DNA of 7,776 bases from Rhodospirillaceae bacterium. GTDB lineage: Bacteria; Pseudomonadota; Alphaproteobacteria; Thalassobaculales; Thalassobaculaceae. Numbering within the stretch: position 1 is the stretch's first letter; each line of letters opens with the position of its first letter. The notes below the pieces were generated by a model. That model worked only from the letters and a program-made list of their open reading frames with translations, had not been told where the DNA came from and ran no database searches. Positions 1 to 4,984 of the stretch are shown here, in pieces. The stretch covers positions 7,127-14,902 of the forward strand of contig PCAV01000052.1 in assembly GCA_002730675.1 (NCBI GenBank), read 5' to 3'. The translations under genes and the position numbers were made by a program.

Positions 1-449
1 CACCACCCGAAATACCAAGTTCAAAATCACCCATGTTCACCATAAATGCTCAGTACGTTAAAGACCTATCTTTTGAAAATCCTAACATTCCCGGTTTAGT
101 ACAGCTGGAGACGGAGCCATCTATAGAGGTCAACATAGATGTCAAAGGCACTAAATTAGATGACAATATATATGAGGTCGTGCTGACATTAACGTGCAAC
201 GGTATTAGTGGCGATGTCGCTTTATTCGTAGCTGAATTAAGTTACGCTAGTCTAGTTTCTTTGAACAATGTTCCCGACGAACAAATACAAAAGCTGCTTG
301 TGGTTGATTGCCCTACCTTAATGTTTCCATTCGCGCGTAATATAATTGCTGAGGTAACTCGCGACGGTGGTTATCCCCCGATATTGATGCAGATTGTTGA
401 TTTCAGTGCTATTTTTGAAAATAGCGCGAATGACTTAACGGAAACTTGA
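1..449 (+). CDS. secB: SecB protein-export chaperone, probably 5' partial
   Basis: SecB is a cytosolic tetrameric chaperone that keeps precursor proteins unfolded and passes them to SecA for export through SecYEG. The protein carries the family hallmark YVKDLSFENPN close to its start, and CPTLMFPFARNIIAEVTRDGG with PPILMQIVDF in its second half. An ATG at position 33 would give 138 residues, but no ribosome binding site precedes it. The same frame stays open to the window edge, reading PPEIPSSKSP before that methionine. Alphaproteobacterial SecB proteins usually have a variable polar N-terminal tail before the YVKDLSFENP block, so I infer that the true start lies upstream of the window. The gene converges on dnaQ with only 14 bases between the two stop codons, too little for a separate terminator. 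The family call is very secure; the start is not. Confidence 0.93.
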   Translation, partial: PPEIPSSKSPMFTINAQYVKDLSFENPNIPGLVQLETEPSIEVNIDVKGTKLDDNIYEVVLTLTCNGISGDVALFVAELSYASLVSLNNVPDEQIQKLLVVDCPTLMFPFARNIIAEVTRDGGYPPILMQIVDFSAIFENSANDLTET

Positions 450-463
450 AGTTATAATTGAAT

Positions 464-1135
464 TTAAGTCTTGCCCCAAATTGGGTTTACCAACGTCTTT
501 ACAAAAGCTCTATGAAGTTCTAACTCTTCTTCTGAAACAGGGAACGATCTTGGCTTTCGGTAAACGCGTGTCGTGTCCGCTGCAACCGCTTTAGCTTTTG
601 TGGCAGATAGGCCTAAAGTAGGTTCTTTTCCCCCTATTAGCTCTATGTACACATCCGCTAACAACGCAGCATCTACTAGAGCACCATGCAAGTCGCGGTG
701 ACGATTGTCGATTGAAAACCTACGGCACAGAGCATCCAAACTTGCTTGTGCGCCTGGGAACTTTTTTCTAGCAAGTAAAAGAGTGTCTATTACCCTTTCC
801 GAATGTATAGAGGCTAACCCTAAATTGCTCAATTCCATATTTATAAAAGCTAAATCAAAAGGTGCGTTATGGATGATAAGAGTGCTATCGGATAAAAAAT
901 TAATGAATTCTGCAGAAATATCACCGAATGTCGGTTGCTGTTTCAGAAACTCATTTGTTAATCCGTGAACCTCTTGCGCTCCAAGGTCTACATCCCTCTC
1001 AGGATTTATGTAAGCCTGATAATTAACCCCTGTTGGAGTATGATTAATCAATTCAACAGCACCTATTTCTACAAGACGATGCCCTATTTTTGGGTCGAGC
1101 CCAGTTGTCTCCGTATCTAATACAATCTCTCTCAT
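464..1135 (-). CDS. dnaQ: DNA polymerase III epsilon subunit (3'-5' proofreading exonuclease)
   Basis: Epsilon is the proofreading subunit of the replicative polymerase core; it removes misincorporated nucleotides and binds the alpha subunit. The 223-residue protein shows all DEDDh exonuclease motifs. ExoI is DTETTG (D7, E9), ExoII is HNAPFDLAF (D94), and ExoIII is HGALVDAALLADVY (H150, D155). The last two correspond to the catalytic His and Asp of the E. coli enzyme. After the exonuclease domain a linker of about 60 residues leads to a C-terminal segment that would bind alpha. The expected clamp-binding glutamine near residue 171 appears as Glu in EPTLGL, so that motif is degenerate or displaced. 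The gene follows coaE on the same strand with a 14-base gap, which suggests one transcript. Its ribosome binding site is weak (AGGG overlapping the coaE stop), so coupled translation is likely. Order and strand match the alphaproteobacterial origin cluster. Confidence 0.96.
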   Translation of the reverse strand: MREIVLDTETTGLDPKIGHRLVEIGAVELINHTPTGVNYQAYINPERDVDLGAQEVHGLTNEFLKQQPTFGDISAEFINFLSDSTLIIHNAPFDLAFINMELSNLGLASIHSERVIDTLLLARKKFPGAQASLDALCRRFSIDNRHRDLHGALVDAALLADVYIELIGGKEPTLGLSATKAKAVAADTTRVYRKPRSFPVSEEELELHRAFVKTLVNPIWGKT

Positions 1136-1149
1136 TTTAACATTTAACC

Positions 1150-1740
1150 CTAAATCTCACTCAAGCTGCGCATTAGTCGTTTCAATGCTTTATAAGTGTA
1201 TGCTTTACCCAGACCTGTTGGCACAATAAAGTCGGCTCGTTTACGTTTTTCATAATCGGGCAACTGGCGCTTCAGAATGTCATGAAATTTTGTTTGCGTC
1301 ATGCCCTGCCGCGCTAAAACCCTCTGTCGTTGAATGAAATATGGCGCCGATACTACTAGGACCTTATGGCAATGCTTGTCGCCTCCTGTTTCGTACAAAA
1401 GCGGCACATCTAATATCGCTAGTCTCGATCTGTAGCGGTATTGTTGTCTGATAAAATTATCTCTCGCTTCACGTACTAGTGGGTGTAATATATTTTCTAA
1501 TTCCTTTAGTTTCTCTGGGTTTCCAAACACTTCTTGACCTAGCCTTGTTCTATCAACGCTATTAGTTTCAATAGCTCTCGGAAATCTTTTCGCTATTTCA
1601 TAGTACGCCTTTCCGTTCACTTTCATTAAATTGTGTACTGTTTTATCGGCATCGTGCATCGGATTATTCATGCGAGAAAGCATTGTGGAAACAGTGCTTT
1701 TTCCCATCGCTATTGATCCTGTTACTCCCAATACTATCAT
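1150..1740 (-). CDS. coaE: Dephospho-CoA kinase
   Basis: CoaE phosphorylates the 3' hydroxyl of the ribose in dephospho-CoA using ATP, the last step of coenzyme A synthesis in the cytosol. The 196-residue protein begins with a P-loop, GSIAMGKST (residues 8-16, K14). It then has the family DAD motif (residues 30-32), LDVPLLYE (residues 110-117) and an arginine-rich lid around residues 138-144 (RQRVLARQG). Length is normal. The ATG is the only sensible start, because an in-frame stop lies two codons upstream. AGAGG, about 10 to 12 bases before the ATG, can serve as ribosome binding site. It is the first gene left of the putative origin, transcribed away from it and probably together with dnaQ. 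In most alphaproteobacteria aroE, maf and ppsR lie between the origin and coaE; here they are absent. Secure call. Confidence 0.96.
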   Translation of the reverse strand: MIVLGVTGSIAMGKSTVSTMLSRMNNPMHDADKTVHNLMKVNGKAYYEIAKRFPRAIETNSVDRTRLGQEVFGNPEKLKELENILHPLVREARDNFIRQQYRYRSRLAILDVPLLYETGGDKHCHKVLVVSAPYFIQRQRVLARQGMTQTKFHDILKRQLPDYEKRKRADFIVPTGLGKAYTYKALKRLMRSLSEI

Positions 1741-1789
1741 ATATCAATGATTCCTCTCATCTATAATTTTAGAGGTAACTTGTATAAAT

Positions 1790-1798
1790 TCTGGATAA
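1790..1798 (-). promoter_or_regulatory. Candidate DnaA box (TTATCCAGA)
   Basis: On the minus strand this reads TTATCCAGA, one mismatch from TTATCCACA. The flanking octamer CACTTATC recurs in inverted orientation at the box at 1975-1983, so the two sites share eight bases and face each other across about 180 bases. It overlaps the possible -10 region of the coaE promoter, which could let DnaA affect coaE transcription. Confidence 0.5.
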
Positions 1799-1823
1799 GT
1801 GTTTCACGCTTTAATTATGTCAA
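1795..1823 (-). promoter_or_regulatory. Candidate coaE-dnaQ promoter
   Basis: On the minus strand a perfect -35 hexamer TTGACA (1823-1818) is followed after 17 bases by ACTTAT (1800-1795), a 3 of 6 match to TATAAT. Transcription would begin near 1788 and reach the coaE ATG after a leader of about 50 bases. The -10 is weak, though alphaproteobacterial promoters often conserve the -35 better than the -10. No other good promoter lies ahead of coaE. Confidence 0.4.
1800..1808 (+). promoter_or_regulatory. parS-like half site inside the origin gap
   Basis: TGTTTCACG matches the first nine bases of the perfect 16-base parS found at 7517-7532, but the second half (CTTTAAT) does not. ParB binds as a dimer to the full palindrome, so a half site would be weak at best. 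It may be a decayed parS or a coincidence. Confidence 0.2.
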
Positions 1824-1882
1824 AAGTATAACCCATAATAATATTGTGTCCCGCGTTTGTTAACAGCCGTATAACTTGTGGT

Positions 1883-1895
1883 TATCAATCAATAA
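1883..1895 (+). promoter_or_regulatory. IHF-like site in the origin gap
   Basis: TATCAATCAATAA fits the IHF consensus WATCAA-N4-TTR with one mismatch (TAA for TTR). IHF bends DNA at the Caulobacter and E. coli origins, so the location is apt. A motif this degenerate is common in AT-rich DNA. Confidence 0.3.
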
Positions 1896-1901
1896 GTTTG
1901 A

Positions 1902-1914
1902 ATGGTCATACCAT
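1902..1914. promoter_or_regulatory. 13-base dyad ATGGTCATACCAT
   Basis: Two perfect 5-base arms (ATGGT and ACCAT) flank CAT. The core TGGT-N3-ACCA resembles operators of FadR/PdhR-type GntR repressors. It lies near the centre of the origin gap, between the weak DnaA boxes at 1877 and 1921. Its role is unknown. Confidence 0.3.
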
Positions 1915-1941
1915 ATATTCTTTTCCACTTTACCCTCTTTG

Positions 1942-1971
1942 TTAACACATGAGTTACTCTGACGTTATAAG
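1942..1971 (+). promoter_or_regulatory. Candidate hemE promoter
   Basis: TTAACA (1942-1947, 5 of 6 to TTGACA) and TATAAG (1966-1971, 5 of 6 to TATAAT) are 18 bases apart. A start near 1978 would give a leader of about 120 bases before the hemE ATG. The leader would cross two DnaA boxes and the AT-rich stretch, so transcription from here could help open the origin. hemE promoters inside Cori are known from Caulobacter. Confidence 0.45.
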
Positions 1972-1974
1972 CAC

Positions 1975-1983
1975 TTATCAACA
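1975..1983 (+). promoter_or_regulatory. Candidate DnaA box (TTATCAACA)
   Basis: TTATCAACA has one mismatch from TTATCCACA, at the sixth base. It is preceded by CAC, giving CACTTATC, the same octamer found inverted at the box at 1790-1798. It lies just downstream of the hemE promoter candidate, where bound DnaA could act on early transcription. Confidence 0.5.
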
Positions 1984-2025
1984 CTATTTCCCCCATAATG
2001 TATTTTGTGTTTATAGTGTGGTAAT

Positions 2026-2034
2026 TGTGGATAC
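2026..2034 (-). promoter_or_regulatory. Candidate DnaA box (GTATCCACA)
   Basis: On the minus strand this reads GTATCCACA, one mismatch (first base) from TTATCCACA, with the TCCACA core intact. It sits at the edge of the 77% AT stretch 2035-2099. That is where a box would be expected to guide DnaA onto the unwinding element. Confidence 0.5.
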
Positions 2035-2099
2035 ATCTGTATTCTTTTTTATCCTCATTATTTACTGTCTCAACTACTACAACATTATTTTTAAATCTT

Positions 2100-3134
2100 A
2101 TGAATAATTTATTTTTAAAGACATTAGCTGGTAATAAAACTATAAGGCCTCCTTTTTGGTTTATGAGACAAGCCGGACGTTATTTACCCGAATATAGAGC
2201 CTTAAGAGAAAAAACTGATGGTTTTCTTAGCCTTTGTCTAAATAGTAAGTTGGCTTGCGAGGTAACCCTTCAACCCATATCGCGTTTCCAGCCTGATGCT
2301 GCTATCTTATTTTCCGATATCTTAATCGTCCCTTATGGCTTAGGTATGAGTGTAGACTTTGTAGAAGGAAAAGGACCAATCCTAGATGCCTTATCTGATA
2401 GTTCGGACATAAAAAGATTAAAACCAGAGAAAAATAAAGGCCGTATTGATGCGACTTATGAAACAGTTAGTTTATGTCGTGATAGACTATCTCAAGATAA
2501 AGCTTTGATAGGATTTGCTGGTTCACCATGGACAGTCATTACTTACATGATAGAAGGCGGCGCATCAAAGAATTATGCAAAGGTTAAAAGCTGGGCGTAT
2601 AAAGATGAACAAAGTTTCAACAATTTGATAAATATAGTAACGGATGCAACTATTCATCATTTAAGTGCGCAGATAGAACACGGCGCAGATGCGGTGAAGT
2701 TGTTTGATTCTTGGGCAGGAGTGTTATCACCAAATCAATTCGATAAATGGGTCATAAAACCTACCAAGGATATAGTGCAAGCATTAAATATGAAACATCC
2801 CACTGTTAAAGTCATAGGCTTTCCAAAGGGGGCTGGCCATCAGTATATAGACTACGTTAACAAAACAGGCATAGACGCTGTAGCATTAGATACAAATATT
2901 GTCCCGAGTTGGGCGGCCAAAGAGCTAGAAAAAAAAGTGGTAATACAGGGAAATTTGGACCCAATCACATTGTTAGTTGGTGGGGAAACTATGCTCAAAG
3001 AGGCGGCCAGTATCATAGAGTATATGAAAGGGCGCCAACATATTTTCAATCTGGGGCACGGCGTTTTGCCAGAGACGCCGCCAGAAAATGTAGAGTATCT
3101 CGCAAAGTTCCTCCGCAATTTAGGGGAGGGGTGA
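2100..3134 (+). CDS. hemE: Uroporphyrinogen III decarboxylase
   Basis: HemE removes the four acetate carboxyl groups of uroporphyrinogen III to give coproporphyrinogen III in cytosolic haem synthesis. With the ATG at 2100 the protein has 344 residues, the normal family length. FWFMRQAGRYLPEYR (residues 19-33) holds the substrate-binding arginines R23 and R27, FSDIL holds D73, and TYMIEGG holds Y149. LFDSWAG holds S204, and NLGHGVLPETP holds H320. All expected active-site residues are present. The frame is open back to a TTG at 2025, but those 25 residues are hydrophobic and Ser/Thr-rich, unlike known HemE, and would be encoded by the origin's DnaA box and AT-rich end, so I reject them. No clear Shine-Dalgarno precedes 2100. 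The gene heads the rightward operon from the putative origin and is followed by hemJ. HemH, which lies between these two in some relatives, is not here. Confidence 0.97.
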   Translation: MNNLFLKTLAGNKTIRPPFWFMRQAGRYLPEYRALREKTDGFLSLCLNSKLACEVTLQPISRFQPDAAILFSDILIVPYGLGMSVDFVEGKGPILDALSDSSDIKRLKPEKNKGRIDATYETVSLCRDRLSQDKALIGFAGSPWTVITYMIEGGASKNYAKVKSWAYKDEQSFNNLINIVTDATIHHLSAQIEHGADAVKLFDSWAGVLSPNQFDKWVIKPTKDIVQALNMKHPTVKVIGFPKGAGHQYIDYVNKTGIDAVALDTNIVPSWAAKELEKKVVIQGNLDPITLLVGGETMLKEAASIIEYMKGRQHIFNLGHGVLPETPPENVEYLAKFLRNLGEG

Positions 3135-3140
3135 CCTCCC
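3124..3140 (+). promoter_or_regulatory. Hairpin at hemE stop / hemJ ribosome binding site
   Basis: GGGAGG (3124-3129) and CCTCCC (3135-3140) form a perfect 6-base GC-rich stem with the 5-base loop GGTGA, which contains the hemE stop codon. The left arm is the purine-rich Shine-Dalgarno for hemJ, so the fold would hide it. The right arm ends two bases before the hemJ ATG. A ribosome finishing hemE would melt the stem, so hemJ translation should depend on hemE translation. There is no U-tract, so it is not an intrinsic terminator. The pairing is seen; the coupling is inferred. Confidence 0.55.
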
Positions 3141-3142
3141 AA

Positions 3143-3583
3143 ATGGAGCATTATAACTTAATAAAAGCATTACATTTAATTAGTGTTATAGCCTGGATGG
3201 CAGGTCTTTTGTACCTGCCGAGGTTGTACGTATATCACGCGGAAAATGTCGAAGAGACTATACTAAACAAAACGTTTAAAACTATGGAGCGGAGACTAAT
3301 GCTCTATATTATGAATCCAGCTATGATAGCCAGCTTTGTTTTTGGCGTTTGGATGATAATGTTAGTGCCTGAGCTTCTAGAAGATTGGTGGATGCAGACA
3401 AAGATATTTTTACTTGTTGCGATGACGGGTTACCACGGGGCGTTAGCCAGATGGAGAAGGTTCTTCTTGAAAGACGCAAACAGCTTAACGCCGAGGTTTT
3501 ACCGAGTAATCAACGAAGTGCCCACGCTTTTAATGATTCTCATAGTAATGCTGGCTATCATTAAGCCGAGCATGCCGAACTAG
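3143..3583 (+). CDS. hemJ: Protoporphyrinogen IX oxidase, HemJ type
   Basis: HemJ is an integral inner-membrane protein that oxidises protoporphyrinogen IX to protoporphyrin IX, replacing HemY or HemG in many alphaproteobacteria. The 146-residue protein has four likely membrane helices, near residues 5-28, 55-77, 84-104 and 125-142. The first holds the conserved ALHLISVIAWMAGLLYLPR with H11, the expected haem-linked histidine. MERRLMLYIMNPAM (residues 48-61) and the TGYHGALARWRRFF block (H98) are also typical. The ATG at 3143 gives the usual family start. An alternative GTG at 3131, in the same frame, would add VTSQ and overlap the hemE TGA by four bases; the ATG is preferred because its N-terminus fits relatives. 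The purine-rich AGGGGAGGGG serves as ribosome binding site but lies within a hairpin. It acts in the same pathway as hemE and is probably co-transcribed. Confidence 0.92.
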   Translation: MEHYNLIKALHLISVIAWMAGLLYLPRLYVYHAENVEETILNKTFKTMERRLMLYIMNPAMIASFVFGVWMIMLVPELLEDWWMQTKIFLLVAMTGYHGALARWRRFFLKDANSLTPRFYRVINEVPTLLMILIVMLAIIKPSMPN

Positions 3584-3589
3584 TAATGA

Positions 3590-3616
3590 TTGACTTTGTT
3601 AGAGAAAACCTTTAAA
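3590..3616 (+). promoter_or_regulatory. Weak promoter candidate for rho
   Basis: TTGACT (3590-3595, 5 of 6) is followed after 15 bases by TTTAAA (3611-3616, 4 of 6). The spacing is short, so this is uncertain. It would give rho its own transcript with a leader of about 95 bases, in addition to read-through from hemJ. Confidence 0.25.
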
Positions 3617-3695
3617 CGACATCCTTAATGTAGAAATGAGTTAAACGTCGTTTCAAAAACCCACCACAGTAAAATTCTCCTCACCTATCAATTAA
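3614..3695 (+). promoter_or_regulatory. rho leader: inverted repeat plus C-rich, G-poor (rut-like) tract
   Basis: AAACGAC (3614-3620) and GTCGTTT (3647-3653) can pair as a 7-base stem with a 26-base loop; three further A-T pairs are possible after a one-base bulge. TTAAACG also occurs as a direct repeat (3612-3618 and 3641-3647). Downstream, 3651-3695 contains 14 C and one G in 45 bases, with many YC dinucleotides, the composition Rho prefers for loading. In E. coli, Rho limits its own synthesis by termination in its leader; the same is inferred here. The tract after the stem is not U-rich, so it is not an intrinsic terminator. Confidence 0.4.
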
Positions 3696-3719
3696 ATGTT
3701 ATGCGGAGCAATCCACTTT

Positions 3720-4982
3720 ATGCATTTACAAGATTTAAAAAGTAAGAGCCCAGCGGACTTATTGGCGTTTGCCGAAGAGTTATCCATAGAAAATGCGAGT
3801 ACACTGCGTAAGCAGGATATGATGTTTGCTATATTGAAACAATTAGCCGAAAACGACGTCTCTATTTTTGGACGGGGCGTATTAGAAACTTTAGCAGATG
3901 GCTTCGGTTTTCTAAGGTCACCGGAGTCTAACTATTTACCAGGGCCGGATGATATTTATGTGTCTCCCAGCCAAGTCAGAAAATTCGGGTTGAGAAATGG
4001 CGATACGGTTGAAGGCGAAATAAGATCACCAAAGGATGGAGAAAGATATTTTGCACTGTTAAAAATTAATCAAATTAATTTCGAGGATCCCGATGTTGTA
4101 CGGCACAGGATAAATTTTGATAATTTAACACCTTTATATCCAGATGAACGGTTACGTTTAGAAACAGAAAAACAAGATAGTAAACAGGAAGATCCTACTT
4201 GCCGCGTCATTGATCTAATATCCCCGATAGGAAAAGGTCAACGAGCCTTAGTTATAGCGCCGCCGAGAACGGGTAAGACCGTTATGCTTCAAAATATAGC
4301 GAAATCGATAGCGCAGAACCATCCTGAAGTTTACCTCATTGTGTTATTGATAGATGAAAGACCAGAAGAGGTAACTGACATGGATAGGACAGTAAATGGT
4401 GAAGTGATAAGCTCTACATTCGATGAGCCAGCAAGCCGGCACGTTCAAGTTGCTGAAATGGTCATAGAAAAAGCGAAGCGTCTAGTGGAACATAGAAGAG
4501 ATGTCGTAATCCTACTAGATTCTATAACGCGCTTAGCGCGCGCTTATAATACGGTTGTACCGTCTTCAGGTAAAGTGTTGACGGGTGGCGTTGATGCCAA
4601 TGCATTACAGAGGCCAAAGCGGTTCTTCGGTGCTGCCAGAAATATAGAAGAGGGGGGGTCTCTCTCTATTATAGCAACCGGTCTAATAGATACAGGATCA
4701 CGAATGGACGAAGTTATTTTCGAAGAGTTCAAAGGAACAGGTAACTCAGAATTAATCCTAGACAGGAAGCTTTCTGATAAAAGAACATTCCCAACTATCG
4801 ATATCACAAAATCAGGCACTAGGAAAGAAGAGCTGTTGGTAGATAAAGCCACGCTTTCGAAAATGTGGGTGCTAAGACGTATATTGTCGCAAATGGGAAC
4901 AATAGATGCTATGGAGTTTTTGCTTGATAAGCTAAAGGTATCAAAAAATAATGATGACTTCTTTGATGCTATGAACTCCTAG
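3720..4982 (+). CDS. rho: Transcription termination factor Rho
   Basis: Rho is a hexameric ATP-driven RNA translocase that loads on C-rich untranslated RNA and ends transcription. The 420-residue protein matches the usual length of about 419. Domains in order are an N-terminal helical region with [14 protein letters not shown] (residues 28-41), then a cold-shock-like RNA-binding fold with DGFGFLR (60-66) and [11 protein letters not shown] (75-85). The RecA-like ATPase follows, with Walker A PPRTGKT (181-187), [10 protein letters not shown] with the catalytic glutamate (E213), and Walker B VILLD (263-267). It also has the Q-loop [10 protein letters not shown] (287-296), a central-channel residue R328 where E. 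coli has Lys, and the arginine finger in SGTRKEE (R368). I chose the ATG at 3720 over 3696 because GGAG (3705-3708) lies 11 bases before it and the extra MLCGAIHF has no counterpart in relatives. It is convergent with the next gene, with two bases between stop codons. Confidence 0.97.
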   Translation: MHLQDLKSKSPADLLAFAEELSIENASTLRKQDMMFAILKQLAENDVSIFGRGVLETLADGFGFLRSPESNYLPGPDDIYVSPSQVRKFGLRNGDTVEGEIRSPKDGERYFALLKINQINFEDPDVVRHRINFDNLTPLYPDERLRLETEKQDSKQEDPTCRVIDLISPIGKGQRALVIAPPRTGKTVMLQNIAKSIAQNHPEVYLIVLLIDERPEEVTDMDRTVNGEVISSTFDEPASRHVQVAEMVIEKAKRLVEHRRDVVILLDSITRLARAYNTVVPSSGKVLTGGVDANALQRPKRFFGAARNIEEGGSLSIIATGLIDTGSRMDEVIFEEFKGTGNSELILDRKLSDKRTFPTIDITKSGTRKEELLVDKATLSKMWVLRRILSQMGTIDAMEFLLDKLKVSKNNDDFFDAMNS

Positions 4983-4984
4983 AT

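Larger units (their letters stand above)
1856..1947 (+). repeat. Direct repeat TTTGTTAACA, two copies
   Basis: TTTGTTAACA occurs at 1856-1865 and again at 1938-1947, 82 bases apart. Each copy contains the hexamer palindrome GTTAAC. The second copy contains TTAACA, which forms the -35 of the hemE promoter candidate. GTTAAC holds the TTAAC half of a CtrA site, but no partner half is placed seven bases away, so CtrA binding is not supported. Confidence 0.4.
1741..2099. other. oriC: Candidate chromosomal replication origin (oriC/Cori-like)
   Basis: This is a 359-base AT-rich, gene-free gap between divergent coaE and hemE, the position of the mapped Caulobacter origin next to hemE. Three 9-mers are one mismatch from the DnaA box TTATCCACA: 1790-1798 (minus), 1975-1983 (plus) and 2026-2034 (minus). 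Two more have two mismatches: 1877-1885 (minus) and 1921-1929 (plus). A rough hand estimate of chance one-mismatch hits on both strands is 0.1 to 0.2, so three is an enrichment. The right end, 2035-2099, has 15 G/C in 65 bases (about 77% AT) and could be the unwinding element. The gap also holds an IHF-like site, a repeated TTTGTTAACA and two promoter candidates. I found no clear TTAA-N7-TTAA CtrA site and only one GANTC (1749-1753). Location is strong evidence; function is inferred. Confidence 0.72.

Noticed and set aside
705..968. Plus-strand open frame of 87 codons inside dnaQ
   Set aside because: It is a shadow of the coding strand of dnaQ, whose catalytic motifs are all intact.
1801..1960. 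CtrA binding sites in the origin gap
   Set aside because: Several TTAA/TTAAC half sites exist, but none is paired at seven-base spacing.
2071..2083. CAACTACTACAAC, with TAGTAG on the minus strand, as a DnaA-trio element
   Set aside because: Only two trinucleotides are present, and no DnaA box stands next to it in the required orientation.
2025..2099. N-terminal extension of hemE from a TTG at 2025
   Set aside because: The 25 extra residues have no match in the family and cover a DnaA box and the AT-rich origin edge; the ATG at 2100 gives the normal length.
2909..3142. Upstream extension of the hemJ frame into hemE
   Set aside because: It overlaps the conserved hemE C-terminus in another frame; the real protein begins at the ATG at 3143 or possibly the GTG at 3131.
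3614..3660. Intrinsic terminator between hemJ and rho
   Set aside because: The stem is A/T-rich with a 26-base loop and is followed by C and A, not a U-tract.
3696..3719. rho start at the ATG at 3696
   Set aside because: It adds eight residues absent from relatives and has no ribosome binding site, while GGAG lies at a workable distance from the ATG at 3720.
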